This document shows positions 48,082 through 58,644 of a stretch of DNA of 64,000 bases, one piece after another. The stretch lies in the NCBI RefSeq assembly GCF_000365305.1, contig NZ_CM001841.1:238193-302192 (forward strand). Reading direction: 5' to 3'. The first letter of the stretch is position 1. Each line of letters begins with the position of its first letter. The notes beneath the pieces were generated by a model, which saw only the letters and a program-made list of their open reading frames with translations, made no database searches and was not told where the DNA came from. Origin of the DNA: Dickeya dianthicola NCPPB 453 (lineage in GTDB: Bacteria > Pseudomonadota > Gammaproteobacteria > Enterobacterales > Enterobacteriaceae). Both the position numbers and the translations under genes were made by a program.

Positions 48082-49068
48082 TTACACCACGCCAGCGCGC
48101 AGCATATCGTGCATGTGGACGATCCCCAGCAGGCGGTTGTCTTCCGCCACCAGCAGCGAGGTGATGTGGCGGGATTGCATCAGATTCAGGGCGTCCACCG
48201 CCAGCGTTTGCGGCGTGACTCGAATGCCGCCGCGCGTCATCACATCGGCGATGCCGGCGCTGTTCAGGTTGATATTCATGTCGAACACCCGGCGCAGGTC
48301 ACCATCGGTAAAGATGCCTTCGATGCGATCGTCCGGGCCGCAAATCACCGTCATCCCCAGATTCTTGCGGGTAATCTCCAGCAGCGCGTCACGCAGCGAC
48401 GCATCGTGGCTGACACGCGGGATCTCGTCGCCAGTGTGCATGATATCGTTGATCCGCAACAGAAGTTTGCGGCCAAGTGCGCCGCCGGGGTGCGACAGCG
48501 CGAAATCTTCGACGGTAAAGCCGCGCGCCTGCAACAGCGCGACGGCCAGCGCATCGCCCATCACCAGTGTGGCGGTGGTGCTGGAAGTCGGCGCCAGACC
48601 CAGCGGGCAGGCTTCCTGCGATACGTGGACGCAAAGATGGATGTCCGCCGCTTTAGCCATCGTGCTTTCCGGGTTGCCGGTCATGCAGATCAGGCACACC
48701 TGAAGGCGTTTCAACACTGGGATGAGCGCCAGAATTTCATGAGACTCGCCGGAGTTGGAAATGGCGATCACGATATCCTGCGCGGTAATCATGCCCAAAT
48801 CGCCGTGGCTGGCTTCGCCGGGGTGGACAAAAAAGGCAGGCGTGCCGGTGCTGGCGAAGGTGGCCGCCATTTTGCAACCGATATGCCCTGACTTGCCCAT
48901 GCCCATCACCACTACTTTGCCGTGGCAGTAAAACATTTTCTCGCAGGCATGCGAAAAATTGTCGTCAATGTATTGATCCAACTGCGCAAGGCTGTCGCGT
49001 TCGATGGACAGGACCTGCCTGCCGGCGGTCTGGAAATCGAAACCAGGTTGTAGCTCGAAATGTGACAT
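48082..49068 (-). CDS. kdsD: Arabinose-5-phosphate isomerase KdsD
   Basis: A 328-residue isomerase making arabinose 5-phosphate, the Kdo precursor. The N-terminal SIS sugar-isomerase domain contains VVMGMGKSGHIGCKMAAT and the C-terminus has two CBS domains. The length equals E. coli KdsD. It is cytoplasmic and sits between yrbG and kdsC, grouping Kdo synthesis with LPS transport. Confidence 0.97.
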   Translation of the reverse strand: MSHFELQPGFDFQTAGRQVLSIERDSLAQLDQYIDDNFSHACEKMFYCHGKVVVMGMGKSGHIGCKMAATFASTGTPAFFVHPGEASHGDLGMITAQDIVIAISNSGESHEILALIPVLKRLQVCLICMTGNPESTMAKAADIHLCVHVSQEACPLGLAPTSSTTATLVMGDALAVALLQARGFTVEDFALSHPGGALGRKLLLRINDIMHTGDEIPRVSHDASLRDALLEITRKNLGMTVICGPDDRIEGIFTDGDLRRVFDMNINLNSAGIADVMTRGGIRVTPQTLAVDALNLMQSRHITSLLVAEDNRLLGIVHMHDMLRAGVV

Positions 49069-49098
49069 GTAAAATATCCTGCGTTGCCAATACTCTGG

Positions 49099-50061
49099 CT
49101 ATGAGAACAAGAACAGCACCGAAAGGTACGCGATGAACGCACACAACAGCAATGCGCCCGCGCCCTGACCGATGCGCCGTTTCTGGCGGAGACAGAGAAC
49201 CGTCAAGAGCGCGCTGACCCCCAGCATCACCCAGTAGTCGCGCGCAAACGCGAGCGGGTTTACCGCACCGGGGGACAAAAGAGCGGGCACGCCCAGCACT
49301 ATCACGATGTTAAAGATATTGGACCCAATCAGGTTGCCGAGCGCGATGTCGTCCTCTTTCTTCAGAGTACCGACGACCGCGGTCGCCAATTCCGGCAGGC
49401 TGGTGCCGACGGCCAGAACCGTCAGCCCGATGGTCAGTTCGCTGATATTAAAGTAATTGGCGATGACGGTGGCGTTATCGATCACAATCCGTGCCGACAT
49501 CGGCAGAATAATCAGGCCGAGCAGCAGCCATAACAGCGCCACGGTCTGGTTGTTCTCTCTGGGCAACTCGGCCATCTGTTCCCGGGTCAGGCTGTCATCG
49601 CCGCGGTTCTGGGCGGCGTGCGCCATACGCAGCATCAGCACAATACAGCCACCGGCGGTTAGCAACAGAATCACGCCATCCAGGCGGCTCAGAACGCTGT
49701 CGTGCAGCAGAATGCCGCACAGCAGCGTGACCACCAGCATGGGCGGCAGTTCCTGGCGCAACAGGGTGGAATGCAAGGTCAATGGGCGGATCAGCACGGC
49801 GCTGCCGAGGATCAGCAGAATATTGGCGATGTTCGATCCCAATACGTTGCCGACCGCCATGTCGGTCTGATGGTTGAGTGCAGCGGTCACGGATACCATC
49901 AGTTCGGGCAGCGAGGTGCCCATTCCTACAATCGTCATGCCGATAATCATCGGCGGTACGCCAAATGTGCGGGCCAGTACGGCTGCGCCATACACCAGAC
50001 GGTCGGCGCCATAAACCAGTAAAACTAAACCAACAATTAACAGCACTGTCGCAAAAAGCAT
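49099..50061 (-). CDS. yrbG: Calcium/sodium antiporter YrbG
   Basis: A 320-residue inner-membrane cation exchanger of the CaCA family. About ten hydrophobic helices form two inverted repeats; the ion-binding alpha repeats are visible as GMGTSLPELMVSV (about residue 46) and AVGTSLPELATAVVG (about 216), each followed by an N-x-x-GSNI segment. First gene of the minus-strand yrbG-kdsD-kdsC-lptCAB-rpoN cluster and divergent from mlaF. Confidence 0.95.
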   Translation of the reverse strand: MLFATVLLIVGLVLLVYGADRLVYGAAVLARTFGVPPMIIGMTIVGMGTSLPELMVSVTAALNHQTDMAVGNVLGSNIANILLILGSAVLIRPLTLHSTLLRQELPPMLVVTLLCGILLHDSVLSRLDGVILLLTAGGCIVLMLRMAHAAQNRGDDSLTREQMAELPRENNQTVALLWLLLGLIILPMSARIVIDNATVIANYFNISELTIGLTVLAVGTSLPELATAVVGTLKKEDDIALGNLIGSNIFNIVIVLGVPALLSPGAVNPLAFARDYWVMLGVSALLTVLCLRQKRRIGQGAGALLLCAFIAYLSVLFLFS

Positions 50062-50341
50062 GCAGCGTCCTTTATTCAGGTATAATCACCGGTTTATTGG
50101 CGAACAAACCAGCATTTCTGGACGAATAATAAGCAAAACCGCCATTTTTCCTCGTTAGCGCTAATTCTGACTGCGCAGGGCGAAAAAGTAAAACCAATGG
50201 CAATTTTGGTCACGAACCGGCGTCCTAATTCTGTAACAGTAAAGGGGCCAGCGTAACACCCCGGAAGGCGGCTGTCGGGGCTGAGCGGCGCAAAAATGTG
50301 AAAACGAGCGGCTGCCATCGGCGGTTGTTGAGGAATAGACC

Positions 50342-51151
50342 ATGAACCACGAAAATCTGGTAGAAATTCGCGGGCTCAGTTTCCGGCGGGGCAACAGGCC
50401 GATTTTTTCGGATGTCTCGCTGAACGTGCCAAAACAAAAGATCACGGCCATCATGGGGCCATCCGGTATCGGCAAAACCACGCTGCTGCGTCTGATTGGC
50501 GGGCAACTGCAACCGGACAGCGGCGAAATTTGGTTCGACGGGGAAAATATTCCGATTCTTCCCCGTTCCCATCTGTACGAGACCCGTAAGAAAATGAGCA
50601 TGCTGTTTCAGTCCGGTGCGCTGTTTACCGACCTGAACGTGTTCGACAATGTCGCCTGGCCGCTGCGCGAACATACGCAACTGCCCGAGGCGTTGCTGCA
50701 CAGTACGGTGATGATGAAGCTGGAGGCGGTTGGGCTGCGCGGCGCGGCGGAACTGATGCCGTCGGAGCTGTCGGGGGGGATGGCGCGGCGGGCGGCGCTG
50801 GCGCGCGCCATTGCGCTCGACCCGCAGATGATCATGTTCGATGAGCCGTTCGTCGGCCAGGACCCGATCACGATGGGCGTGCTGGTGAAGCTTATCGACG
50901 AGCTGAATCATGCGCTTGGCGTGACCTGCATCGTGGTGTCTCACGATGTGCCGGAAGTGCTGAGCATTGCCGATTATGCTTACATTATTGCCGATCAGCG
51001 CGTGGTGGCGGAAGGTTCGCCGGCTGAATTGCAATGCAATGGCGACCCGCGCGTGAGGCAGTTTCTGGATGGCATTGCCGATGGCCCGGTGCCGTTCCGC
51101 TATCCGGCAGGCGATTATCAGCGTGGGCTGTTAGGCTTGGGGAGTAAGTAA
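50342..51151 (+). CDS. mlaF: Phospholipid ABC transporter ATPase MlaF
   Basis: A 269-residue cytoplasmic ATPase of the MlaFEDB complex, which maintains outer-membrane lipid asymmetry. It has Walker A GPSGIGKTT (about residues 40-48), signature LSGGMARRAALARAI and Walker B MIMFDEPF. First gene of mlaFEDCB. The C-terminal tail that clasps MlaB is present (RYPAGDYQRGLLGLGSK). Confidence 0.97.
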   Translation: MNHENLVEIRGLSFRRGNRPIFSDVSLNVPKQKITAIMGPSGIGKTTLLRLIGGQLQPDSGEIWFDGENIPILPRSHLYETRKKMSMLFQSGALFTDLNVFDNVAWPLREHTQLPEALLHSTVMMKLEAVGLRGAAELMPSELSGGMARRAALARAIALDPQMIMFDEPFVGQDPITMGVLVKLIDELNHALGVTCIVVSHDVPEVLSIADYAYIIADQRVVAEGSPAELQCNGDPRVRQFLDGIADGPVPFRYPAGDYQRGLLGLGSK

Positions 51152-51154
51152 GTC

Positions 51155-51937
51155 ATGCTAGCACAGGCATTAGCGTCGTTGGGACGCGTTGGCATTCAGG
51201 TTTGCGCCGCTTTCGGGCGTGCCGGGCTGATGCTGTTCAATGCACTGGTCGGAAAGCCGGAGCCGGTCAAACAGTGGCCGTTGCTGCGTAAACAGCTGTA
51301 TAACGTCGGCGTGCAGTCGCTGCTGATCATCATGGTATCCGGCGTATTCATCGGTATGGTGCTGGCGTTGCAGGGGTATCTAGTCCTGACTACCTACAGC
51401 GCCGAAGCCAGTCTGGGCATGATGGTGGCGCTGTCGCTGCTGCGCGAATTGGGGCCGGTGGTGACCGCGTTGCTGTTCGCCGGACGCGCCGGTTCCGCCC
51501 TGACGGCGGAAATCGGGTTGATGAAGGCCACCGAGCAGTTATCCAGTATGGAGATGATGGCGGTAGATCCACTGCGTCGCGTAGTGGCGCCGCGCTTTTG
51601 GGCCGGGGTGATCACCATGCCGCTGCTGACGGTGATTTTTGTCGCCGTCGGCATTTGGGGCGGGGCGCTGGTCGGCGTGGACTGGAAAGGCATCGACAAC
51701 GGCTTTTTCTGGTCGGCGATGCAAAACGCGGTGGAGTGGCGGAAAGACTTGCTCAACTGCGTTCTCAAGAGCCTGGTGTTTGCCATTACCGTTACCTGGA
51801 TTGCGCTGTTCAACGGTTATGACGCGATTCCGACGTCAGAAGGCATCAGCCGCGCGACGACCCGCACCGTGGTGCATTCGTCGCTGGCGGTACTGGGATT
51901 GGATTTTGTGCTGACAGCACTGATGTTTGGGAAATGA
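51155..51937 (+). CDS. mlaE: Phospholipid ABC transporter permease MlaE
   Basis: A 260-residue inner-membrane permease with about six hydrophobic segments. The conserved MlaE-family stretches are [36 protein letters not shown]-type and the C-terminal [24 protein letters not shown] lies upstream of the ATG. It follows mlaF by 3 bp. Confidence 0.97.
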   Translation: MLAQALASLGRVGIQVCAAFGRAGLMLFNALVGKPEPVKQWPLLRKQLYNVGVQSLLIIMVSGVFIGMVLALQGYLVLTTYSAEASLGMMVALSLLRELGPVVTALLFAGRAGSALTAEIGLMKATEQLSSMEMMAVDPLRRVVAPRFWAGVITMPLLTVIFVAVGIWGGALVGVDWKGIDNGFFWSAMQNAVEWRKDLLNCVLKSLVFAITVTWIALFNGYDAIPTSEGISRATTRTVVHSSLAVLGLDFVLTALMFGK

Positions 51938-51941
51938 GTCG

Positions 51942-52556
51942 ATGCAAACAAAGAAACATGAAATTTGGGTTGGCGTATTCATGCTGATTGCGCTGTGCGC
52001 CATAGTCTTTTTATGTCTGAAAGTTGCCGATCTGAAATCGCTGGGGCAACAACAGACCTACCGTTTGTACGCGACCTTCGACAATATCGGCGGTCTTAAA
52101 GCGCGCTCCCCGGTGAAAACCGGCGGAGTGGTAATTGGCCGGGTGGCGGATATTTCTCTGGACACCAAGACATATCTGCCGCGGGTAGCGATAGATGTCG
52201 ATAAGCGTTACGACCACATTCCGGATACCAGCTCGCTGGCGATTCGCACCTCCGGTCTGTTGGGAGAACAGTATCTGGCGTTGAACATTGGTTTTGAAGA
52301 CGAGGACATGGGAACGTCGATTCTGAAAGACGGCGGCACCGTTCAGGACACCAAGTCAGCTATGGTCCTGGAAGACCTTATCGGTCAATTCCTATATAAG
52401 AGCGGCGGCAACAATACTGACAATGCCAGCCAGAATAATACTAGTCAGGACACGGTTAACCCAAATAATGCGAATCAGAGCCATGCCAAACCCGCGGAGA
52501 AAAGCGGTGAGGCAGCAAAACCTGAATCTGGCGAAAAACCGGCCCAACAGCCTTGA
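51942..52556 (+). CDS. mlaD: Phospholipid-binding MCE protein MlaD
   Basis: A 204-residue inner-membrane-anchored protein that forms a hexameric lipid channel over MlaE. One N-terminal helix (residues 8-28) is followed by the MCE domain ([45 protein letters not shown]). The C-terminal tail from about residue 152 is unusually polar ([19 protein letters not shown], then Lys/Glu/Pro-rich), longer than the tail of E. coli MlaD (183 residues). The ATG at 51942 lies 4 bp after the mlaE stop codon. Confidence 0.95.
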   Translation: MQTKKHEIWVGVFMLIALCAIVFLCLKVADLKSLGQQQTYRLYATFDNIGGLKARSPVKTGGVVIGRVADISLDTKTYLPRVAIDVDKRYDHIPDTSSLAIRTSGLLGEQYLALNIGFEDEDMGTSILKDGGTVQDTKSAMVLEDLIGQFLYKSGGNNTDNASQNNTSQDTVNPNNANQSHAKPAEKSGEAAKPESGEKPAQQP

Positions 52557-52567
52557 GAGGACACAGC

Positions 52568-53221
52568 ATGTTGAAACGTTTATTGATGGTGGCGTTGTTG
52601 GTGGTGGCCCCGTTGGTCAGCGCGGCTGATCAGACCAACCCTCAGACTGACCAGACTGACCCGTATAAACTGATGAGTGAAGCGGCGAAGAAAACGTTTG
52701 ACCGTCTCAAAAATGAACAATCGAGCATTAAGCAGGACCCTAACCATCTGCGTACCGTGGTGCGTGAAGAACTGTTGCCTTATGTGCAGGTAAAATACGC
52801 CGGCGCACTGGTGCTGGGTCAGTATTATAAGAGCGCCACGCCGGATCAACGTGAGGCGTATTTCAAGGCGTTTGAAGCGTATCTGGAACAGGCGTACGGC
52901 CAGGCGCTGGCGTCTTATCATGGCCAAAGCTACGAGATTGCGCCGAAGCCACCGGTGGGCGACGCCGAGATCGTTTCCATTCGTGTGACTATTGTCGATA
53001 ACGGCGGCCGCCCGCCGATTCGTCTGGATTTCCAGTGGCGCAAGAACACCAAAACCGGTTACTGGCAGGCGTATGACATGATCGCCGAAGGGGTGAGCAT
53101 GATTACCACCAAGCAGAACGAGTGGGCGTCCACGCTGCGCCAGAACGGGGTCGACGGCCTGACTAAGCAGTTGCAGGCCTCGGCGCAGCAGCCGATTTCG
53201 CTGGGTCAGAAAAATGGCTGA
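52568..53221 (+). CDS. mlaC: Periplasmic phospholipid shuttle MlaC
   Basis: A 217-residue periplasmic carrier of phospholipids between the outer-membrane MlaA complex and MlaD. A signal peptide ([19 protein letters not shown], cleavage near residue 19-20) precedes the MlaC/Ttg2 domain with [17 protein letters not shown] and [18 protein letters not shown]. It overlaps mlaB by 8 bp. Confidence 0.96.
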   Translation: MLKRLLMVALLVVAPLVSAADQTNPQTDQTDPYKLMSEAAKKTFDRLKNEQSSIKQDPNHLRTVVREELLPYVQVKYAGALVLGQYYKSATPDQREAYFKAFEAYLEQAYGQALASYHGQSYEIAPKPPVGDAEIVSIRVTIVDNGGRPPIRLDFQWRKNTKTGYWQAYDMIAEGVSMITTKQNEWASTLRQNGVDGLTKQLQASAQQPISLGQKNG

Positions 53222-53516
53222 CGCGCTGCGCTGGCGGCAGGAAGACGGCGCCCTGCACCTGGAAGGCGATCTGGACCGGAATACGCTGTTGCCGCTGTGG
53301 CAGCAGCGCGACGAGTTGCTGAACGATAGCAGCGTGCTGGATGTCGGTCAGGTGGCGCGGGTGGATTCTTCTGGGCTTGCCCTGCTGGTGCATTTTTATC
53401 ATCAGCAGGAACAACGGGGGAAACCGCTGGCGATTATCGGTGCCAGCGACCGGCTTTGCACCCTGATTCAGTTATATAACCTGAGTGAAATCATTCCCGT
53501 TCAGCCGGCTGACTGA
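53214..53516 (+). CDS. mlaB: STAS-domain subunit MlaB
   Basis: A 100-residue cytoplasmic STAS protein that stabilises and activates the MlaF ATPase. The STAS motif ([21 protein letters not shown], near residues 41-61) is intact. Last gene of the operon; it starts inside mlaC. Confidence 0.94.
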   Translation: MADALRWRQEDGALHLEGDLDRNTLLPLWQQRDELLNDSSVLDVGQVARVDSSGLALLVHFYHQQEQRGKPLAIIGASDRLCTLIQLYNLSEIIPVQPAD

Positions 53517-53539
53517 ACGTTGCATTCCGGGTAGCGTCG

Positions 53540-53577
53540 ATCCCCCTTGTCGCGTGTGCGCAAGGGGGATTTCTTTT
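53540..53577 (+). terminator. Terminator of the mla operon
   Basis: A perfect 10-bp stem ATCCCCCTTG (53540-53549) / CAAGGGGGAT (53561-53570) with an 11-nt loop is followed by TTCTTTT. It lies 24 bp past the mlaB stop codon. Confidence 0.9.
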
Positions 53578-53648
53578 GTTTAAGATAACGGCAGATTCAT
53601 CTAAGATACCACCCTGTTTATCATCCCCCTGACGTAGAATCGAGAGCA

Positions 53649-53903
53649 ATGGAAAACAACGAAATTAAAGACGTGCTGATGAGCGCGCTGGCGCTGCAGG
53701 AAGTGCATGTTTCCGGTGACGGCAGCCACTTCCAGGTCATTGTGATAGGTGAATTGTTCAAGGGTATGAGCCGTGTAAAACAGCAGCAGACGGTCTACGC
53801 GCCGCTGATGGAATATATCGCGGATAATCGCATTCATGCGTTGTCGATCAAGGCTTATACCCCTGAAGAATGGCAGCGCGACCGCAAACTGAGCGGTCTG
53901 TAA
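53649..53903 (+). CDS. ibaG: BolA-family iron-metabolism protein IbaG
   Basis: An 84-residue BolA-like protein that binds monothiol glutaredoxin [2Fe-2S] clusters and affects acid resistance. The fold segments [20 protein letters not shown] and [17 protein letters not shown] with the conserved [13 protein letters not shown] are present. It lies immediately upstream of murA, as in most enterobacteria. Confidence 0.95.
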   Translation: MENNEIKDVLMSALALQEVHVSGDGSHFQVIVIGELFKGMSRVKQQQTVYAPLMEYIADNRIHALSIKAYTPEEWQRDRKLSGL

Positions 53904-53944
53904 TTCAGCGGCCGCCCGGCCGTGCTATTGAGTCCGAACATTGA

Positions 53945-55219
<1,275 letters not shown>

Positions 55220-55226
55220 CCGTTCC

Positions 55227-55254
55227 TGCCGGGTGGCCTGTTCGTCACCCGGCA
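55227..55254. terminator. Hairpin between convergent murA and degS
   Basis: A stem TGCCGGGTG (55227-55235) / CACCCGGCA (55246-55254) with a 10-nt loop sits between the two stop codons. There is no clear T-tract, so it may end transcripts only partly. Confidence 0.5.
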
Positions 55255-55273
55255 TTCCTGAGCGGGGTTCGGC

Positions 55274-56335
55274 TCAGTCGCTGGGGTATTCCTGAATAGT
55301 CATATCGAGCTTTATTTCCTGATTATCACGGAAAATGACCACCGGAATGACTGAACCGGGGCGAATCTCCGCCACCTGATCCATCGTTTCTATCACCGAA
55401 CGCGCCGGTTTGTTGTTGACCTCCAGCAGCAGATCGCCCTCTTTGATGCCAGCCTTATCCGCCGGACCGCCGGTTTCTACCCGATTGACGACGATGCCCT
55501 GTAGTCGTTCCAGACCGGTAACCTGATTGCCCAGCCGCTCGCGCTGCGCGCCACTGATACCGATATAACCACGAATCACCCGTCCGTCGCGGATCAGTTT
55601 GTTCATTATCTTGCTTGCCAGTGCGACAGGAATAGCAAAGCCGATGCCTTCCGGCGTACCGCCATCGTTGCTTTTATCAAATGAAAGCGTGTTGATGCCG
55701 ACCAGTTCGCCCAGTGTGTTAACCAACGCGCCGCCGGAGTTGCCGCGGTTGATGGAAGCGTCGGTTTGCAGAAAATTCTGCCGGCCGGAGGAGCTCAGCC
55801 CAACCCGACCGGTAGCGCTGACAATCCCTTGCGTCACCGTCTGACCGAGGTTGTAGGGATTGCCGATGGCCATGACTACATCGCCGACATGGAACACCCG
55901 TTTCGGATTGATGGGGATCTCCGGCAGATTTGCGCCTTCGATTTTTAGTACCGCCAGGTCGGTCAGGCTGTCAGAGCCTACCAACAGCGCTTCAAAAATC
56001 CGGCCATCCTGCAACGTGACCACGATCTGCTCGGCATTGCTGATCACATGCTTATTAGTCAGGATGTACCCTTTGTTATTCATGATAACGCCGGAACCCA
56101 GCGTGCGGATGTTCAGCTCGTTTTTGGCGGTTGGGTCATTGGCCTGATTGTATACGTTCACCACGGCTGGCGCGGCGCGGCGTACTCCCTGATAATAACT
56201 GACCGGGGTTTCCTGACTGTTATTGTCGCCGGATTTGATCAATCCCTGGTTAGAACGTAGCGTCGGGATTGCCAGCAGCAGGATGCCGGCCACGATGACA
56301 CCGAACAGCGCCGAACGTAACAGTTTGGTTAGCAT
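55274..56335 (-). CDS. degS: Outer-membrane stress sensor protease DegS
   Basis: A 353-residue inner-membrane-anchored serine protease that cuts RseA when misfolded porins are sensed, releasing sigma-E. An N-terminal membrane helix (about residues 8-26) is followed by the trypsin-like domain with catalytic His (NKHVISN), Asp (SLTDLAVLK) and Ser (NRGNSGGALVN), then one PDZ domain. The length and single PDZ distinguish it from DegQ. It follows degQ by 87 bp on the same strand. Confidence 0.97.
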   Translation of the reverse strand: MLTKLLRSALFGVIVAGILLLAIPTLRSNQGLIKSGDNNSQETPVSYYQGVRRAAPAVVNVYNQANDPTAKNELNIRTLGSGVIMNNKGYILTNKHVISNAEQIVVTLQDGRIFEALLVGSDSLTDLAVLKIEGANLPEIPINPKRVFHVGDVVMAIGNPYNLGQTVTQGIVSATGRVGLSSSGRQNFLQTDASINRGNSGGALVNTLGELVGINTLSFDKSNDGGTPEGIGFAIPVALASKIMNKLIRDGRVIRGYIGISGAQRERLGNQVTGLERLQGIVVNRVETGGPADKAGIKEGDLLLEVNNKPARSVIETMDQVAEIRPGSVIPVVIFRDNQEIKLDMTIQEYPSD

Positions 56336-56382
56336 GAGCGTTTGGGTGCATAAAGAAGGTTGAATCGCAGAATATCAGAGAA

Positions 56383-56413
56383 GAATGGACACCGCATTGT
56401 GCGGCGTCCATTT
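56383..56413. terminator. Hairpin between degQ and degS
   Basis: The stem AATGGAC...CCGC / GCGG...GTCCATT lies between the genes, flanked by a T-run on the plus side and ATTCTTCT on the minus side. It probably ends or attenuates degQ transcripts before degS. Confidence 0.65.
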
Positions 56414-56422
56414 TTTCATGGC

Positions 56423-57793
56423 TTAACGCAGCAACAGGTAGATACTCTCATCGCCGCGGACAACATTCAGAGCCAGCACCGAAGGCTTGGCTTCCAGAAT
56501 TTTGCGCAATTGGGTGATGTTTTCCACGCGTTCGCGGTTAACGCCGACAATAATGTCGCCTTTCTGCAGACCAACCTTGGCGGCGGTGCTGTCTTTAGCC
56601 ACATTATCGATCGCCACGCCTTTACTACCGTCCTTAAGCTGCCCGTTGTTGAGGGTCGCGCCTTGCAGGGCCGGAGACAGCGTATCGGCATTGGTGGTGA
56701 CGTTGGCACTGTTATCCAGTACGACTACGACTTCCTGCTGTTTGCCATCACGCAACAGGCCGATACGTACTGTTTTACCCGGCGCGGTGGTGCCTATTTT
56801 GGCGCGCAGTTCAGCAAAGCTGCTGATGGGTTTGCCATCTAGCGAAACCAGCACGTCGCCTGCTTTGATGCCGGCCTTGGCGGCGGCGGACTTCGGAATA
56901 ACCTCGCTGACGAAAGCGCCGCGCTGTGCGTCTACCTTGAACGCTTTGGCGATTTCAGAGGTCATCTCGCTGCCTTTGATACCCAGCAGGCCGCGTTTCA
57001 CTTCACCGAATTCCACCAACTGCTGCGTCAGATTCTGCGCCATGTTGCTCGGAATGGCGAAACCGATGCCGACGTTACCACCGCTCGGCGCCAGAATTGC
57101 GGTGTTGATGCCGATCAGTTCACCCCGCAGGTTAACCAGCGCGCCGCCGGAGTTACCGCGGTTGATGGATGCATCGGTCTGGATAAAATTTTCCAGCCCT
57201 TCCAGATTCAGGCCGCTGCGGCCCAGTGCGGAAATGATGCCGGACGTCGCGGTCTGACCGAGCCCGAACGGGTTACCGACGGCAACGGCGAAGTCACCGA
57301 CGCGCAGTTGATCGGAATCGGCCATTTTGACTTCGGTGAGATTTCTGGCGTCATTCAACTGCAACAGGGCGATATCGGTCTGCTCGTCGCGGCCGATCAG
57401 TTTGGCGTCGTATTCACGACCGTCATTCAACTGCACCTGAATTTTATCGGCGTTGTTGACGACGTGGTTGTTGGTCAACACGTAGCCTTTTTCGGCATTG
57501 ATGATGACGCCGGAACCCAGCCCTTCAAACGGGCGAGAGTTCTGTTTTTCAGAAGGAGTATTGGGGCCGAAGAAGAATTTAAACTCTTCCGGGATACGCT
57601 GGCGTTGTACCTGCGTGCCTTCCACATGGACGCTCACTACGGCGGGCAGTACCTTTTCCAGCATCGGCGCCAGGCTGGGCAGAGCTTGACCTTCTACCAC
57701 AGCAGGCAACGCGGCATTGGCCGGGGGCAGCGAAGACAACGACAGTCCAATACCGAGTGCCAGTGCGCTATATAACAACGATGTTTTTTTCAT
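56423..57793 (-). CDS. degQ: Periplasmic serine endoprotease DegQ
   Basis: A 456-residue HtrA-family protease and chaperone of the periplasm. A signal peptide (cleavage near residue 27, after PANA) precedes the protease domain with His (TNNHVVNN), Asp (EQTDIALLQ) and Ser (NRGNSGGALVN), then two PDZ domains. The length and shorter LA loop fit DegQ rather than DegP. It is encoded upstream of degS, the degQ-degS tandem of enterobacteria. Confidence 0.96.
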   Translation of the reverse strand: MKKTSLLYSALALGIGLSLSSLPPANAALPAVVEGQALPSLAPMLEKVLPAVVSVHVEGTQVQRQRIPEEFKFFFGPNTPSEKQNSRPFEGLGSGVIINAEKGYVLTNNHVVNNADKIQVQLNDGREYDAKLIGRDEQTDIALLQLNDARNLTEVKMADSDQLRVGDFAVAVGNPFGLGQTATSGIISALGRSGLNLEGLENFIQTDASINRGNSGGALVNLRGELIGINTAILAPSGGNVGIGFAIPSNMAQNLTQQLVEFGEVKRGLLGIKGSEMTSEIAKAFKVDAQRGAFVSEVIPKSAAAKAGIKAGDVLVSLDGKPISSFAELRAKIGTTAPGKTVRIGLLRDGKQQEVVVVLDNSANVTTNADTLSPALQGATLNNGQLKDGSKGVAIDNVAKDSTAAKVGLQKGDIIVGVNRERVENITQLRKILEAKPSVLALNVVRGDESIYLLLR

Positions 57794-57963
57794 TGATTGT
57801 TAACTCTCTCACGACCTGCCTATGAATAAAACAATGATATATAAACTCAAACTTGCGGTGAAGACTCAGACCCAGGGCAGTATGTAAAGTTCACTGGTAT
57901 TTCGTCAGCAGAATGTAACGACCGCCGATGCGGAGAGGACGATAGCGCCCGCCGGCAGGATCG

Positions 57964-57996
57964 CACTCTGACGACAAACGGTATGCCGTCAGAGTG
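57964..57996 (-). terminator. Probable terminator after zapG
   Basis: A 10-bp inverted repeat CACTCTGACG (57964-57973) / CGTCAGAGTG (57987-57996) with a 13-nt loop lies past the zapG stop codon and ahead of degQ. The T-tract is poor, so the assignment is moderate. Confidence 0.5.
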
Positions 57997-58029
57997 AGTA
58001 AAATCGGCAAGCTCAGCAAGGATAACCGG

Positions 58030-58434
58030 TCACTTACCCGTAGGGCGAGTGCCACGCAGCAGGCCGGACGCGCTGTCTGAGTAGTCGCGGGGCGGCATAT
58101 CCACCGGCGCCTGATCGTTGTCCGATTCAGCCTCGGTCAAGCGATAGCGGAACGGATTATCCTGCATTGGCACATCCGGCAGTAGGCTGTTGGAGCTTTT
58201 CGCCATATGTTGGTAAAGCTGACGGTAATCGCGCGCCATATTGTCGAGCAGTTCCGCGCTGTGGGCAAAATGGCTGACCAATTCCTGACGGTATTCTTCC
58301 AGTTCAGTTTTGTTTTTCTCCAGTTCGTTTTGCAGTACCTGCTGCTGGCGCAGTTTACGGTTGCCGAACCGCATCGCGACAGCGCCAATGATGACACCGA
58401 TAACAAATCCAATCAGCGCAGACTCCCAGGTCAT
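58030..58434 (-). CDS. zapG: Z-ring associated protein ZapG (YhcB)
   Basis: A 134-residue bitopic inner-membrane protein linked to cell division and envelope growth. One N-terminal helix (residues 5-23, ALIGFVIGVIIGAVAMRFG) is followed by a cytoplasmic coiled coil (RQQQVLQNELEKNKTELEEY) and a low-complexity tail ending in GLLRGTRPTGK. The length matches E. coli YhcB. It is divergent from zapE. Confidence 0.95.
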   Translation of the reverse strand: MTWESALIGFVIGVIIGAVAMRFGNRKLRQQQVLQNELEKNKTELEEYRQELVSHFAHSAELLDNMARDYRQLYQHMAKSSNSLLPDVPMQDNPFRYRLTEAESDNDQAPVDMPPRDYSDSASGLLRGTRPTGK

Positions 58435-58644
58435 AAAACGACTCCTATTTTGACTTCGTTGTCCCGTAGGGTTTTTTCACTTAATAATAGTCACTATAAC
58501 CGCTAACCTCGCTGGAGTGGAGCCCCTGTATCTGGTCTGACCGGGTGCGCGGGCGCTACGAAGCGGTAACACCCACGATTACGGGCTGAACCGGCGTCAA
58601 CGCACGATAAAATACAACGAAATTTTTCTCAGGGATTTTGCGCT

